Origin: Weissella diestrammenae
GTDB lineage: Bacteria > Bacillota > Bacilli > Lactobacillales > Lactobacillaceae
Direction: 5' to 3'
NCBI RefSeq assembly: GCF_014397255.1
Contig: NZ_CP060724.1
Location: forward strand, 1,488,001-1,552,000
DNA length: 64,000 bases
Shown here in pieces: positions 1 through 8,497 of this stretch. Below the pieces are notes generated by a model. The model did no database searches and was not told the origin of the DNA. It saw only the letters and a list, made by a program, of their open reading frames with translations. Each line of letters opens with the position of its first letter. The first letter of the stretch is position 1. The translations under genes were made by a program, and so were the position numbers.

Positions 1-166
1 TACTGTTCGTAGAATGAAGAACAGATATTATTATCAAATACTAATAAAATTTAAACATGATACAGGTTTAGAAAAAGCATTAACAGAACTGATGGCGGAT
101 GCTCAAAATTTGTCAAAGGATGGTATTCAATTGGCGATTGATCGGGAACCTGTAAGTTTAATATGA
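1..166 (+). CDS. priA: Primosomal protein N' (PriA helicase), C-terminal end only
   Basis: The reading frame is open from base 2 to the TGA at 164-166 and encodes the last 54 residues. The stretch RMKNRYYYQILIKFK followed by an ending of the type AIDREPVSLI matches the C-terminal domain of PriA, the 3'-5' helicase that restarts stalled replication forks. Everything upstream, including the helicase motifs and zinc site, lies outside the window. It ends 9 bases before fmt, the usual priA-fmt order in Firmicutes, so the two are probably cotranscribed. The call rests on this short tail plus context. Confidence 0.8.
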   Translation, partial: TVRRMKNRYYYQILIKFKHDTGLEKALTELMADAQNLSKDGIQLAIDREPVSLI

Positions 167-175
167 GGGAATATA

Positions 176-1129
176 ATGAAGACAAAAATAATTTTTATGG
201 GGACACCGCAATTTTCAGTTGGTATCCTACAAGCACTAGTTGCACACAACGACTATGAAGTAATTGCTGTGTTAACGCAACCAGATCGGCCAGTGGGTCG
301 GAAAAGAGTATTAAAGCCATCACCAGTGAAAGAAGCAGCGTTGGCTGCTAATATACCGGTATTTCAACCAGCTAAATTAAGTGGTTCTGATGAGTTGTTA
401 CAAATGATCGCCCTTGAGCCTGATATTATTATTACGGCGGCTTATGGTCAGTTTTTACCAGCTAAACTATTAAATGCTGCAAAAATTGGCGCAATTAACG
501 TTCACGCATCGCTACTACCAAAATATCGTGGTGGCGCACCCATTCAATATGCATTATTAAATGGGGATGCCAAGACTGGTGTATCAATTATGTATATGGT
601 TAAGGAGATGGATGCTGGTGACGTGTTGGCACAGTCTGAACTACCGATCGAGCCTGAAGATAATACTGGGACATTATTTGAAAAGTTATCGGTGTTAGGT
701 CGGGATTTACTGCTTAAAACGCTGCCCAGTTTGATCGACGGTACTAATGAAGCAGTGCCACAGGATATAACACAGGTAACTTTTTCGCCAACTATTCAAC
801 CAAATGAAGAAATAATCGATTTTTCAAAATCAGCTAATCAAATTATCAATCAAGTTCGTGCGCTATATCCAGCACCAATTGCACATACTATGATCAAGAA
901 TGTACGGACAAAAATTCAAAAAGCACATTTGATTGATGAAACCACGACACTTCCTGCAGGCAGTGTCGTAAAAAAAGATAAAAGGCAATTGTGGTTGGCA
1001 ACTGGTGATGGACACATTATTGCGATAGATGAAATTCAACCGGCCGGAAAAGCAAAAATGCCGATATCTGCCTATTTAAATGGCCATGCTAATTTTACTG
1101 AAGGTGAGCAAGTGATAACAAATGAGTAA
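176..1129 (+). CDS. fmt: Methionyl-tRNA formyltransferase
   Basis: Formylates the initiator Met-tRNA using 10-formyltetrahydrofolate in the cytoplasm. The 317-residue length is normal. The N-terminal fold begins IIFMGTPQFSV. The active-site region contains N108 and H110 in the stretch INVHASLLPKYRGGAPIQ, with the catalytic Asp at about 146 in EMDAGD. A C-terminal OB-like domain follows from about residue 205. The ATG at 176 follows a GAGGGA purine stretch. The end overlaps rsmB by 8 bases, indicating translational coupling. The family assignment is secure. Confidence 0.97.
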   Translation: MKTKIIFMGTPQFSVGILQALVAHNDYEVIAVLTQPDRPVGRKRVLKPSPVKEAALAANIPVFQPAKLSGSDELLQMIALEPDIIITAAYGQFLPAKLLNAAKIGAINVHASLLPKYRGGAPIQYALLNGDAKTGVSIMYMVKEMDAGDVLAQSELPIEPEDNTGTLFEKLSVLGRDLLLKTLPSLIDGTNEAVPQDITQVTFSPTIQPNEEIIDFSKSANQIINQVRALYPAPIAHTMIKNVRTKIQKAHLIDETTTLPAGSVVKKDKRQLWLATGDGHIIAIDEIQPAGKAKMPISAYLNGHANFTEGEQVITNE

Positions 1130-2489
1130 AGGGAATAATACAAAAATTGCAACTTGGGAGATGACTAACGCACGTGCAATGGCTATTCGCGCGTTAGAGA
1201 AAGTGCGTCAAGGTGCGTACTCAAATCTTCAATTGAATCAAGTGATTCAAACCGCAAAACTAGATGAACGGGACGTCCATTTATTAACAACGCTTGTTTA
1301 TGGCGTGATTCAACATCGTTTAACTTTAGAATACTGGTTGGCCCCATTTGTTCGGGGAAAAATTGATCCTTGGGTCAAAGAATTGTTGATGAGTGCAGTC
1401 TTTCAAATGGAATATTTGGATAAAGTGCCAACACATGCAATTTTTGATGAAGCAATTCAAATCGCAAAACGCCGTGGACATGATGGTGTTCGAAAATTTG
1501 TAACCGGTGTATTGCACGCAATTGAACGTCAAGGATTAGCTGATTTGAATGAAATTGAGGACCCAATTGAACGTTTATCAATTCAGGCGTCACTCCCAAT
1601 TTGGTTGATTAATCAATTGCAGTTAGAGCTTGGAATGGAAAAGACAGTTTCAATCACTGAGAAAATTAATCAAGCCCCTGCACAATCGGCTCGAGTCAAT
1701 TTGGCGCTTACAACACCAGAGTTGGCTACTGAGCAATTAAAAAAAGAGGGTTTTGAAGTAACACCATCTCAGGTCTCGCCTGATGCATTACGGTTAAATC
1801 ATGCTCACGTTGCATCTTCTCAAGCGTTTATTAATGGGTTAGTGACATTACAGGATGAATCGGCAATGTTGATGGTACCTAATTTAGGTTTGACACCTAA
1901 TTCGGTGGTTCTCGATGCGGCAGCTGCGCCTGGAGGAAAAACAACTCAAATTGCAACGTATTTATCAGCTGAGCTTGGTGGACGGGTTGATGCACTTGAT
2001 ATTCATGATCATAAAGTACAATTAATTATGCAAAATGCTGAGCGCCTGAAAGTGGCTGATCGCGTATTTGCTCAAAAATTAGACGCCAGACAAGTATCAA
2101 CTAAATTTGTGGATAATGTATTTGATGCTATCCTCGTTGATGCACCTTGTTCAGGATTTGGTTTACTCAGACGTAAGCCTGAAATTAGATATGAAAAAAC
2201 CTATGCGGATAGCCAGAAATTGCATCAAATCCAAGTTGACATCTTAAATGCAGTGGCACCAACGTTGAAGGTAGGCGGAATGCTAGTTTATGGCACGTGT
2301 ACAATTCTCAAATCTGAAAATGAAGATGTCATTGATGAATTCTTGGCACAACATCCTGATTTTGAAATTTGCGAAACTAAGACTGCCTTTGATTTGAAAG
2401 GTATCGATGCACGGGGAATGTTACACATATTTCCAGACGATTACGATTCTGATGGCTTTTTTATTGCAACTTTAAGAAAAAATCAGTAA
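1122..2489 (+). CDS. rsmB: 16S rRNA (cytosine-967-C5)-methyltransferase RsmB
   Basis: SAM-dependent methyltransferase acting on C967 of 16S rRNA. The 455-residue protein has an N-terminal NusB-like RNA-binding domain (about residues 15-140, ARAMAIRALEKVRQGAYSN) and a C-terminal Rossmann methyltransferase domain. Visible motifs are DAAAAPGGKTTQ for SAM binding, DAPCSGFG and the second catalytic cysteine in YGTCTIL. The ATG at 1122 lies inside the end of fmt. An internal ATG at codon 14 (MTNARAMAIRAL) is an alternative start closer to the family norm. It lies in the fmt-rsmB-stp-prkC-rsgA run common in Firmicutes. Confidence 0.95.
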   Translation: MSKGNNTKIATWEMTNARAMAIRALEKVRQGAYSNLQLNQVIQTAKLDERDVHLLTTLVYGVIQHRLTLEYWLAPFVRGKIDPWVKELLMSAVFQMEYLDKVPTHAIFDEAIQIAKRRGHDGVRKFVTGVLHAIERQGLADLNEIEDPIERLSIQASLPIWLINQLQLELGMEKTVSITEKINQAPAQSARVNLALTTPELATEQLKKEGFEVTPSQVSPDALRLNHAHVASSQAFINGLVTLQDESAMLMVPNLGLTPNSVVLDAAAAPGGKTTQIATYLSAELGGRVDALDIHDHKVQLIMQNAERLKVADRVFAQKLDARQVSTKFVDNVFDAILVDAPCSGFGLLRRKPEIRYEKTYADSQKLHQIQVDILNAVAPTLKVGGMLVYGTCTILKSENEDVIDEFLAQHPDFEICETKTAFDLKGIDARGMLHIFPDDYDSDGFFIATLRKNQ

Positions 2490-2524
2490 TATGTACTATA
2501 TATTGCGGTTAGAGAGGAATAGTT

Positions 2525-3268
2525 ATGAAACTTGCTTTTGCAACCGATCGTGGCACTGAGCGAACTGAAAATCAAGATTATGTTGATGTTTTTGTTAACC
2601 AAGAAGGGCTTCAATTAGCGATTGTAGCTGATGGTGTCGGGGGGCAAAATGCAGGGGATGTTGCTGCGACAATGGCTGTATCACATATTGGAAATGATTG
2701 GGTAAACACTGATATCGTCACCATCGATGACGTAAAGTCTTGGCTATTTGAGCAAACAGCACAAGAAAATCGAACTATTTTACAAACGGCTAATCGCTAC
2801 CGAACATTACGAGGTATGGCAACAACGCTAGTTTTAGCAGTCATTCTACCTAATTCATTAGTTATTGCAAATTTAGGTGACTCAAGAGCTTATCTTTTAC
2901 GGCGCGACAGTATTCTACAGTTGACGCAAGATCATAACTTGGCTAGTGAATTACTTCGTCGTGGTGCAATTACCACTGAAGAGGCAAAAAATCATCCTGG
3001 ACGGCATATGATTACACGTCAATTAGGGGCTAATCGAGAGGTTAAACCAGATGTGCGAAATATGAGCATTGAAGAGGGTGATTTATTGTTATTAACAACC
3101 GATGGTTTGGGCAAATCAGTGTCAGACCATGAGATTGTTCAAATTATTCAGGAATCAGATAACATATCGGTCGCAGTTGCTAAATTAATTGCAGTTGCAA
3201 ACAATCATGGTACACCTGATAATTTGACTGTTCTATTAGGTGTTCAAGAAGGGAATGGAAATAAATAA
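2525..3268 (+). CDS. stp: PP2C-type Ser/Thr protein phosphatase, partner of PrkC
   Basis: Metal-dependent phosphatase that reverses phosphorylation by the PASTA kinase encoded next to it. The 247-residue protein carries the PPM metal-ligand motifs in order: TDRGTERTENQD near the N-terminus, VADGVGGQNAGD, GDSRAY, TTDGLGKSV and the terminal PDNLTVLL. No transmembrane segment is seen, so it is cytosolic. The ATG at 2525 follows the purine-rich sequence AGAGAGGAATAGTT. The stop overlaps the prkC start (TAATG), so the pair is tightly coupled. It probably helps control cell-wall synthesis and division. Confidence 0.96.
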   Translation: MKLAFATDRGTERTENQDYVDVFVNQEGLQLAIVADGVGGQNAGDVAATMAVSHIGNDWVNTDIVTIDDVKSWLFEQTAQENRTILQTANRYRTLRGMATTLVLAVILPNSLVIANLGDSRAYLLRRDSILQLTQDHNLASELLRRGAITTEEAKNHPGRHMITRQLGANREVKPDVRNMSIEEGDLLLLTTDGLGKSVSDHEIVQIIQESDNISVAVAKLIAVANNHGTPDNLTVLLGVQEGNGNK

Positions 3269-5241
3269 TGCAACCAAACGAGTTGATAGCTGGTCGATAT
3301 CAAATTATTGAGCCCCTCGGCGAAGGCGGAATGGCTAACGTTTATCGAGCACATGATCAGATTTTGGATCGAGATGTCTCCGTCAAATTATTACGACTAG
3401 ATTTAAGAGATGATGACAGCGTCCGTCAGCGTTTTGTTAATGAAATTGCTGCTTCGACTGAATTAGTTCATCCAAATATTATTCAGGTTTACGACTTCGG
3501 TGAAACAAATCAATTGCAGTATTTAGTGACTGAGTATGTTGCAGGTGAAGATTTGAAACAATATATTTCAAGTCATCATCCATTAACTATCACGCGAACT
3601 TTGGAAATTATGTCAGATATTCTGGCTGGTGTGGCTATGGCACATAGTCATAATATTATTCATCGAGATTTGAAGCCGCAAAATATTTTAATTGATCATG
3701 ATGGTCGGGCAAAAATCACTGATTTTGGTATTGCGACAGCACAATCAAGTTTAGGATTAACTAAGGCAGATGTTGCGATTGGTTCCATCCATTACATGTC
3801 GCCAGAACAAGTTAAGGGTGGGATGGCAACAACTAGGAGCGATATTTATGCTTTAGGAATTATGCTGTATGAAATGTTGGTTGGCACAGTGCCTTTTGAT
3901 GCACCGGAAGCAGTCAGTGTTGCATTAATGCATTCGACTGAAGCGATGCCATTTGTCCGTGATACAGATCCAAGAATTCCGCAAGCATTAGAAAATGTCA
4001 TTCTGAAAGCAACACAAAAGAATGCACTCAATCGTTATAGCTCAGTAGAAGAAATGCGCGATGATTTATCAACGGTTATGTCACCTGAACGTTTGAGCGA
4101 ACCACGATTCAGTACAGATGAACAGCCCGAAGTTGCAGGTGGGGCAACCAAGATTGTACCCGAAACTGTTGTTGGGGCAGCTGCGGCTAGCTTAATGAAC
4201 GAAACTGAGCAACATCAAAGTGTGAAGACTGCAAAATCTGATCAACCTGTGAAACGCGATAAATATGGTCATATCATTAAGTATGATAAAAAAGGCCGGC
4301 CAATTAAGATGAAAAAAAACGGTAAACCTAAGTCTAAACTGCGGTTCTTATGGTGGTTAATTGGGGGCGTTGCAGCTGTATTAGCGCTATTCTTGCTTAT
4401 TGGTGCATTTACACCCGATAAGGTGACGATTTCTAATTTCTCTAGTGGTGATGTCAGCGCTGCTAAATTAGCGTTAAAGCAAGATGGGTTGAAAGTCGGT
4501 ACGGTGTATTATCAGTCAAGCGAAACCGTCAAAAAAGACTATGTAATCAAGACAAATCCTAAGGCCGGGCAAAAAGTAACTACTGGTAGTAAGGTTGATA
4601 TATATGTGTCAACTGGCTTAAAAAAGGTTCGGTTTGGTGATTATGCAGGTGAAAAATATTCACGGGTTGCGTCTAAACTTCGAACAAAGGGTTACCGAGT
4701 GAAAGAAGTTAAACAGTATAGTGATGATGTGCCTGAAGGGTATATCATTTCTCAAAGTCTTGATGCTGAAGAAAATGTTGCGCCAAGTAAAACGGAGGTA
4801 ACATTTACGGTTTCACAGGGACAAAAAATGGTTGTGATTGAGGACTTTAGCAATAAAACACGTGATTATGTGAATACCTGGGCTAAGAATAATGGGGTTA
4901 TTGTGTCGTTTAACGAAACGGCTTCTGATTCAGTTGCGGAGAACCATGTAATCAGTCAGTCAGTCAAGTCTGGAACGAAAATAACTGATAAAGACGTGGT
5001 GACGATTACGATTTCTACGGGATCTGATTCAGTTGAAGTACCCGATTTTAGTGGTAAAACACTAGATAATGTTAATGATTGGGCACAAAAGAATGGGGTT
5101 AATATACAAGCTAAATCTGACGTGACATCCTTAGCGGATGCTGGGAAGATTACAAGTCAGAGTGTTGTTGGTGGTGATCGAATGCCAAAGGGTAACACGT
5201 TAACGGTTACTGTGTCTGCTAAAACAAAAACGAGTAATTAG
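3268..5241 (+). CDS. prkC: PASTA-domain Ser/Thr protein kinase
   Basis: Membrane kinase that senses muropeptides or lipid II and phosphorylates cell-wall and division proteins. The cytosolic kinase domain (about 10-275) shows the glycine loop LGEGGMANVYRA, K40 in VSVKLL, HRDLKPQN with D134, and DFGIAT. A Lys-rich linker (about 325-355) precedes one membrane helix (LWWLIGGVAAVLALFLLIG). Four PASTA-like repeats follow to the C-terminus, each ending in a pattern of the type VTFTVSQG or VTITISTG. Length is 657 residues. It is directly coupled to stp and precedes rsgA by a few bases. Confidence 0.96.
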   Translation: MQPNELIAGRYQIIEPLGEGGMANVYRAHDQILDRDVSVKLLRLDLRDDDSVRQRFVNEIAASTELVHPNIIQVYDFGETNQLQYLVTEYVAGEDLKQYISSHHPLTITRTLEIMSDILAGVAMAHSHNIIHRDLKPQNILIDHDGRAKITDFGIATAQSSLGLTKADVAIGSIHYMSPEQVKGGMATTRSDIYALGIMLYEMLVGTVPFDAPEAVSVALMHSTEAMPFVRDTDPRIPQALENVILKATQKNALNRYSSVEEMRDDLSTVMSPERLSEPRFSTDEQPEVAGGATKIVPETVVGAAAASLMNETEQHQSVKTAKSDQPVKRDKYGHIIKYDKKGRPIKMKKNGKPKSKLRFLWWLIGGVAAVLALFLLIGAFTPDKVTISNFSSGDVSAAKLALKQDGLKVGTVYYQSSETVKKDYVIKTNPKAGQKVTTGSKVDIYVSTGLKKVRFGDYAGEKYSRVASKLRTKGYRVKEVKQYSDDVPEGYIISQSLDAEENVAPSKTEVTFTVSQGQKMVVIEDFSNKTRDYVNTWAKNNGVIVSFNETASDSVAENHVISQSVKSGTKITDKDVVTITISTGSDSVEVPDFSGKTLDNVNDWAQKNGVNIQAKSDVTSLADAGKITSQSVVGGDRMPKGNTLTVTVSAKTKTSN

Positions 5242-5249
5242 GAGAATTG

Positions 5250-6164
5250 ATGACAACTTTTCATGGACAAATTCATTTATCCTTGGCTGGATTTTTCGAT
5301 GTTTTGACTGATGATGGTCAAATGAAGCGAACACGTGCACGTGGTAATTTTCGTAAGCGAGGAATGACGCCATTGGTAGGTGATTTCGTCGAGTTTTCTG
5401 CTGAAACGGGTCAAGAGGGGTATATTTTAGCTATTGACCGGCGACGGAATAGTCTTGTGCGGCCACCAATCGCAAATATTGACCAAGCCATATTGGTGAC
5501 GGCAGTTAAAATGCCTGATTTTTCTGACAATCTTTTAGATCGACAGTTAGTTACGCTAGAATCTGATGGTATCGAGCCAATTATTTATTTTACAAAAACT
5601 GATTTATTAACCTCGGACGAATTCCAAGAATTAGAACGAGTTGCAATTGGTTACCGAAATTCAGGATATGAAGTTATTCTGCCCGAAAAAGCCTTTGCGG
5701 AAAATAGTCTAGCACAACTACAAACCATGCTAGATCATAAATTTAGCGTGGTAATGGGGCAAACGGGTGCAGGTAAATCCACTTTACTGAATCATTTGGT
5801 GCCTGAATTAGAGCTCAAAACCGATGAAGTATCACAAGCCTTAAGTCGTGGTAAACATACTACACGACAAGTGAGCATGATGGCCGTTGGTGCAGGTTGG
5901 GTGGCGGATACGCCTGGTTTTTCAACGTTTGAAGTCTTTAATATGCCAGCACGTGAATTATCCCATTATTTCCGTGATATTAGTGCTTTTGCGCAACATT
6001 GTCGTTTCCGTGGCTGTGTGCATTTAAATGAACCAGATTGTGCAGTGAAACAGGCAGTGGTACAGGGTGAAATCATGCAAAGTCGTTATGACAATTACAA
6101 ATTATTTTATGATTTGATTGAAGGGCGTCGTCCGGTATATAATAAACACGATAAGAAACATTAA
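5250..6164 (+). CDS. rsgA: Ribosome small-subunit-dependent GTPase RsgA
   Basis: Circularly permuted GTPase that assists late 30S assembly. An N-terminal OB domain (RGNFRKRGMTPLVGDFVEF) is followed by the G4 motif TKTDL, then the P-loop GQTGAGKST, then DTPGF, which is the permuted order. A C-terminal zinc site is visible in CRFRGCVHLNEPDC. The AGGAG box at 5240-5244 is properly spaced for the ATG at 5250. The in-frame TTG at 5247 is too close to it and is rejected. The protein is 304 residues and is followed by a clear terminator. Confidence 0.95.
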   Translation: MTTFHGQIHLSLAGFFDVLTDDGQMKRTRARGNFRKRGMTPLVGDFVEFSAETGQEGYILAIDRRRNSLVRPPIANIDQAILVTAVKMPDFSDNLLDRQLVTLESDGIEPIIYFTKTDLLTSDEFQELERVAIGYRNSGYEVILPEKAFAENSLAQLQTMLDHKFSVVMGQTGAGKSTLLNHLVPELELKTDEVSQALSRGKHTTRQVSMMAVGAGWVADTPGFSTFEVFNMPARELSHYFRDISAFAQHCRFRGCVHLNEPDCAVKQAVVQGEIMQSRYDNYKLFYDLIEGRRPVYNKHDKKH

Positions 6165-6180
6165 GGTTTCAAATTGTGAG

Positions 6181-6217
6181 AACACCTTTAGGATTCTCTC
6201 CTAAGGGTGTTTTGTTT
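6181..6217 (+). terminator. Rho-independent terminator after rsgA
   Basis: Left arm 6181-6193 (AACACCTTTAGGA) pairs with 6199-6211 (TCCTAAGGGTGTT) over 13 bp with one G-U pair and a 5-base loop. It runs into a T-rich tract (TTTTGTTTT). It closes the fmt-rsgA run and separates it from rpe. Confidence 0.9.
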
Positions 6218-6241
6218 TAAAAAGGAAATGGGGAAAGATAT

Positions 6242-6898
6242 ATGTCAATTAAAGTTGCACCATCAATTTTGGCGGCTGATTATTTGAATTTGGAACGTGA
6301 TGTGGCGCTTGTCGAGGCAGCAGGTGCGGAATATTTACACATTGATGTGATGGACGGTATGTTTGTACCATCTATTTCGTATGGCCCAAATTGGGTTAAA
6401 GCGTTAAAAAAGACTTCAAAGATGGTCATGGATGTTCATTTGATGGTTGAACAACCTGAACGTTATATTGATGTGTTTGCAGAAGCTGGTGCTGATATCA
6501 TTGGTGTGCACTATGAAGCAACGCAACATTTGCACCGAGCATTACAAATGATTAATAATCATGGGGTGAAAGCCGAAGTTGTTATTAACCCTGCAACCCC
6601 AGTTTCAGTGATTGAACCTGTATTACACATGGTTGGCCAAGTTTTGGTAATGACTGTTAATCCTGGCTTTGGTGGGCAAAAGTTCTTACCTGAAACTGTG
6701 GATAAGATTGCGCAATTAGCTGCTTATAAGACTGAACATGGTCTTGATTTCGATATTGAAATTGATGGTGGTGCAAATGATGAAACGACTGTGTTAGCTT
6801 ATCAGGCAGGGGCGACAGTTGCCGTTGCTGGTTCGTATGTCTTTGATCAAGTTGACCCTGCAGCCAAAGTTGCACGTTTGAAGGCAGTAACGAAGTAA
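6242..6898 (+). CDS. rpe: Ribulose-phosphate 3-epimerase
   Basis: Interconverts ribulose 5-phosphate and xylulose 5-phosphate. In heterofermenters this feeds phosphoketolase, so it is central to carbon flow. The 218-residue TIM-barrel protein shows the metal and catalytic motifs HIDVMDGMFVP, DVHLMV, VNPGFGGQ and IDGG. The start is an ATG with the upstream purine run AAAGGAAATGGGGAAAG. It stands 13-40 bases from thiN and is likely cotranscribed with it. Confidence 0.97.
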   Translation: MSIKVAPSILAADYLNLERDVALVEAAGAEYLHIDVMDGMFVPSISYGPNWVKALKKTSKMVMDVHLMVEQPERYIDVFAEAGADIIGVHYEATQHLHRALQMINNHGVKAEVVINPATPVSVIEPVLHMVGQVLVMTVNPGFGGQKFLPETVDKIAQLAAYKTEHGLDFDIEIDGGANDETTVLAYQAGATVAVAGSYVFDQVDPAAKVARLKAVTK

Positions 6899-6935
6899 GC
6901 GCTATTTAGCATTGTGTAGAAGGGAAGTAACTGAT

Positions 6936-7637
6936 TTGGAAGCATTAATTGATAAAGTGCCAATTATGCGTCTTTTGGTTGGTGGTCCGAAAAGCGAATG
7001 GCCAGATGAGTTGAAAAACGGTCAATTAAAAGGGCCATGGGCAGCTGCCGACCGAGGTGCACTTCGATTATTGAAGATGAACATCACGCCAGTGCTAGCT
7101 TTAGGTGATTTTGATTCAATTCAAACGAATGAACGGCAAGCGGTTTTAAATCAATTAACCAATTTCATTGCTAAGACTGATCAAATTCAAACTGATACAC
7201 AAGCCCTTTTGACCGCGGTAGAAAGTCAGTATGCACCGGATATAATTGAAATTTACGGGGCAACTGGTGGTCGAATTGACCACTTATTATCAAACCTGTT
7301 TATATTTACACAGGCGCATTTTAAGAAAATAGCCTCAAAAGTGAAAATTATCGACCGATCAAATGTCATTACGTTTTATTTACCTGGAAACCATGTCATT
7401 CATAAGTTATCTGACATGAAATATTTAGGCTTTATGGTACTTGAACCAACGAAAGAATTGGTGTTAGTTGATGAAAAATATCCATTACATTGGAGCGGTA
7501 ATCCAATGTCTTGGTCGTCGAATGAGTTCATGGGGGACACTAATCATTTTTCTTTTGAATCTGGTATGATTGCGGTTATTCAGTCGAAAGATGCTGAAAA
7601 TGGTGACCTGTCACAGCAAAAAAATGATGTAAAGTAA
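6936..7637 (+). CDS. thiN: Thiamine pyrophosphokinase
   Basis: Transfers pyrophosphate from ATP to thiamine, giving thiamine pyrophosphate, the cofactor of phosphoketolase. Conserved family motifs are [11 protein letters not shown] near the start, [18 protein letters not shown], the D-T-Q-A segment of [10 protein letters not shown] and [10 protein letters not shown] chose the TTG at 6936 because the AGAAGGGAAG box (6918-6927) is well spaced for it. The TTG at 6912 lies upstream of that box, and the ATG at 6966, where many homologues begin, has no visible ribosome site. Length is 233 residues from this start. Confidence 0.9.
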   Translation: MEALIDKVPIMRLLVGGPKSEWPDELKNGQLKGPWAAADRGALRLLKMNITPVLALGDFDSIQTNERQAVLNQLTNFIAKTDQIQTDTQALLTAVESQYAPDIIEIYGATGGRIDHLLSNLFIFTQAHFKKIASKVKIIDRSNVITFYLPGNHVIHKLSDMKYLGFMVLEPTKELVLVDEKYPLHWSGNPMSWSSNEFMGDTNHFSFESGMIAVIQSKDAENGDLSQQKNDVK

Positions 7638-7649
7638 AAATACTTTACA
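7628..7649. promoter_or_regulatory. Palindrome upstream of the rpmB promoter (operator-like)
   Basis: TGTAAAG (7628-7634) and CTTTACA (7643-7649) are separated by exactly 8 bases; the inner TA/TA extends the pairing. No T-run follows, so this is not a terminator. The same 7-8-7 element, with only two spacer differences, overlaps the rpsP promoter at 56253-56274. It ends 8 bases before the -35 box of rpmB and overlaps the thiN stop codon. I infer a regulator-binding site. Confidence 0.55.
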
Positions 7650-7657
7650 CAAAGTAC

Positions 7658-7686
7658 TTGCATATTGTGGCTGGCTTTGTTAATAT
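7658..7686 (+). promoter_or_regulatory. Promoter of rpmB
   Basis: TTGCAT at 7658-7663 and TAATAT at 7681-7686 are separated by an optimal 17 bases. The expected transcription start is near 7693, giving a leader of about 50 bases before the rpmB ATG at 7742. Confidence 0.75.
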
Positions 7687-7741
7687 TATTCAAGTAAATA
7701 AAAGCACTGAAATAGAGAGCTTAAGATGGGAGGGTCACACC

Positions 7742-7942
7742 ATGGCAGTTGATGCAGTCAACGGAAAGCGTACGCGCTTTGGAAACCAACGTTCACACGC
7801 CCTTAACTCAAGCCGTCGTAGCTGGAAGCCAAACTTGCAAAAGGTTACCGTTAAAATTAACGGAGCAGCACCTAAGAAAGTTTACTTATCAGCCCGTACT
7901 TTAAAGGCTGGGTTGAAGAACGGTTCAATTGAACGAGTTTAA
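7742..7942 (+). CDS. rpmB: 50S ribosomal protein L28
   Basis: Basic 66-residue large-subunit protein. It starts [20 protein letters not shown] and ends LKNGSIERV, as in Leuconostocaceae L28. No CxxC zinc pair is present, so it is the zinc-independent form. The ATG at 7742 is preceded by a strong GGGAGGG box at 7728-7734. Any reading frame extending further upstream would cross the promoter and is not credible. It is a single-gene transcript with its own promoter and terminator. Confidence 0.96.
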   Translation: MAVDAVNGKRTRFGNQRSHALNSSRRSWKPNLQKVTVKINGAAPKKVYLSARTLKAGLKNGSIERV

Positions 7943-7960
7943 AACGCAAATAAGATTGTA

Positions 7961-7986
7961 GCTGCCAATTTTGGTGGCTTTTTCTT
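7961..7986 (+). terminator. Terminator after rpmB
   Basis: GCTGCCAA (7961-7968) pairs with TTGGTGGC (7971-7978), including two G-U pairs, with a tight loop and a following TTTTTCTTTTT tract. Confidence 0.75.
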
Positions 7987-8039
7987 TTTAAGAATCTAAT
8001 TATTCTGTTAATAAGGGAATAATTTTGAGTTATAGCATA

Positions 8040-8068
8040 TTTAGTGCAACTTAAATCTGTGGTAAAAT
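8040..8068 (+). promoter_or_regulatory. Probable promoter of the Asp23/fakA pair
   Basis: A TAAAAT -10 box at 8063-8068 lies 17 bases downstream of TTTAGT (8040-8045), a poor -35 match. It sits between the rpmB terminator and the Asp23 gene, where a promoter is required. Confidence 0.45.
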
Positions 8069-8100
8069 AGATATTATGAATTTCTTAGGGGGTCATTGAC

Positions 8101-8463
8101 ATGGCAGTAAAAATTCAAACTGAACAAGGTATTGTTCAAATCGAGAATGACGTCATTGCAAAAATTGTTGGTGGCGCAGCAACTGATAATTATGGTGTTG
8201 TTGGTATGGCAAGTCAAAATCCACTACGTGATGGGATAAACCAAGCGTTAAGTGGCGACAACTTTGCCAAAGGTGTTGTTGTTCGTCAACAAGATAATGC
8301 AGTTACAGTTGATGTGCATATTATTGTTGGATATGGCATGAAAATTTCAGAAATTTCAAAAAGTGTACAAGCACGTGTGAAAAATGATCTTAATAGTATG
8401 TTGGGCATCGTTGCAGAAGAAGTTAATGTGATTGTTCAGGGTGTACGTGTTCTGGGCGAATAA
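8101..8463 (+). CDS. Asp23/Gls24 family envelope-stress protein (YloU type)
   Basis: A 120-residue soluble protein of the Asp23/Gls24 family. The core is IVQIENDVIAKIVGGAATDNYGVVGMA, and VDVHIIVGYGMKISEISKSVQ and VNVIVQGVRV lie in the C-terminal half. Family members oligomerise at the membrane and are linked to envelope stress. The ATG at 8101 follows an AGGGGG box at 8088-8094. It directly precedes fakA, the standard yloU-yloV arrangement in Firmicutes. The molecular role is not established by the sequence. Confidence 0.9.
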   Translation: MAVKIQTEQGIVQIENDVIAKIVGGAATDNYGVVGMASQNPLRDGINQALSGDNFAKGVVVRQQDNAVTVDVHIIVGYGMKISEISKSVQARVKNDLNSMLGIVAEEVNVIVQGVRVLGE

Positions 8464-8497
8464 AAGATAATACCCGATTATCTCGGAGGAAAAAACT

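Noticed and set aside
7658-7741. Extended N-terminus of L28 starting with TTG at 7658
   Set aside because: The extension covers the -35 and -10 boxes and leader; the ATG at 7742 has a strong ribosome site and the usual protein start.
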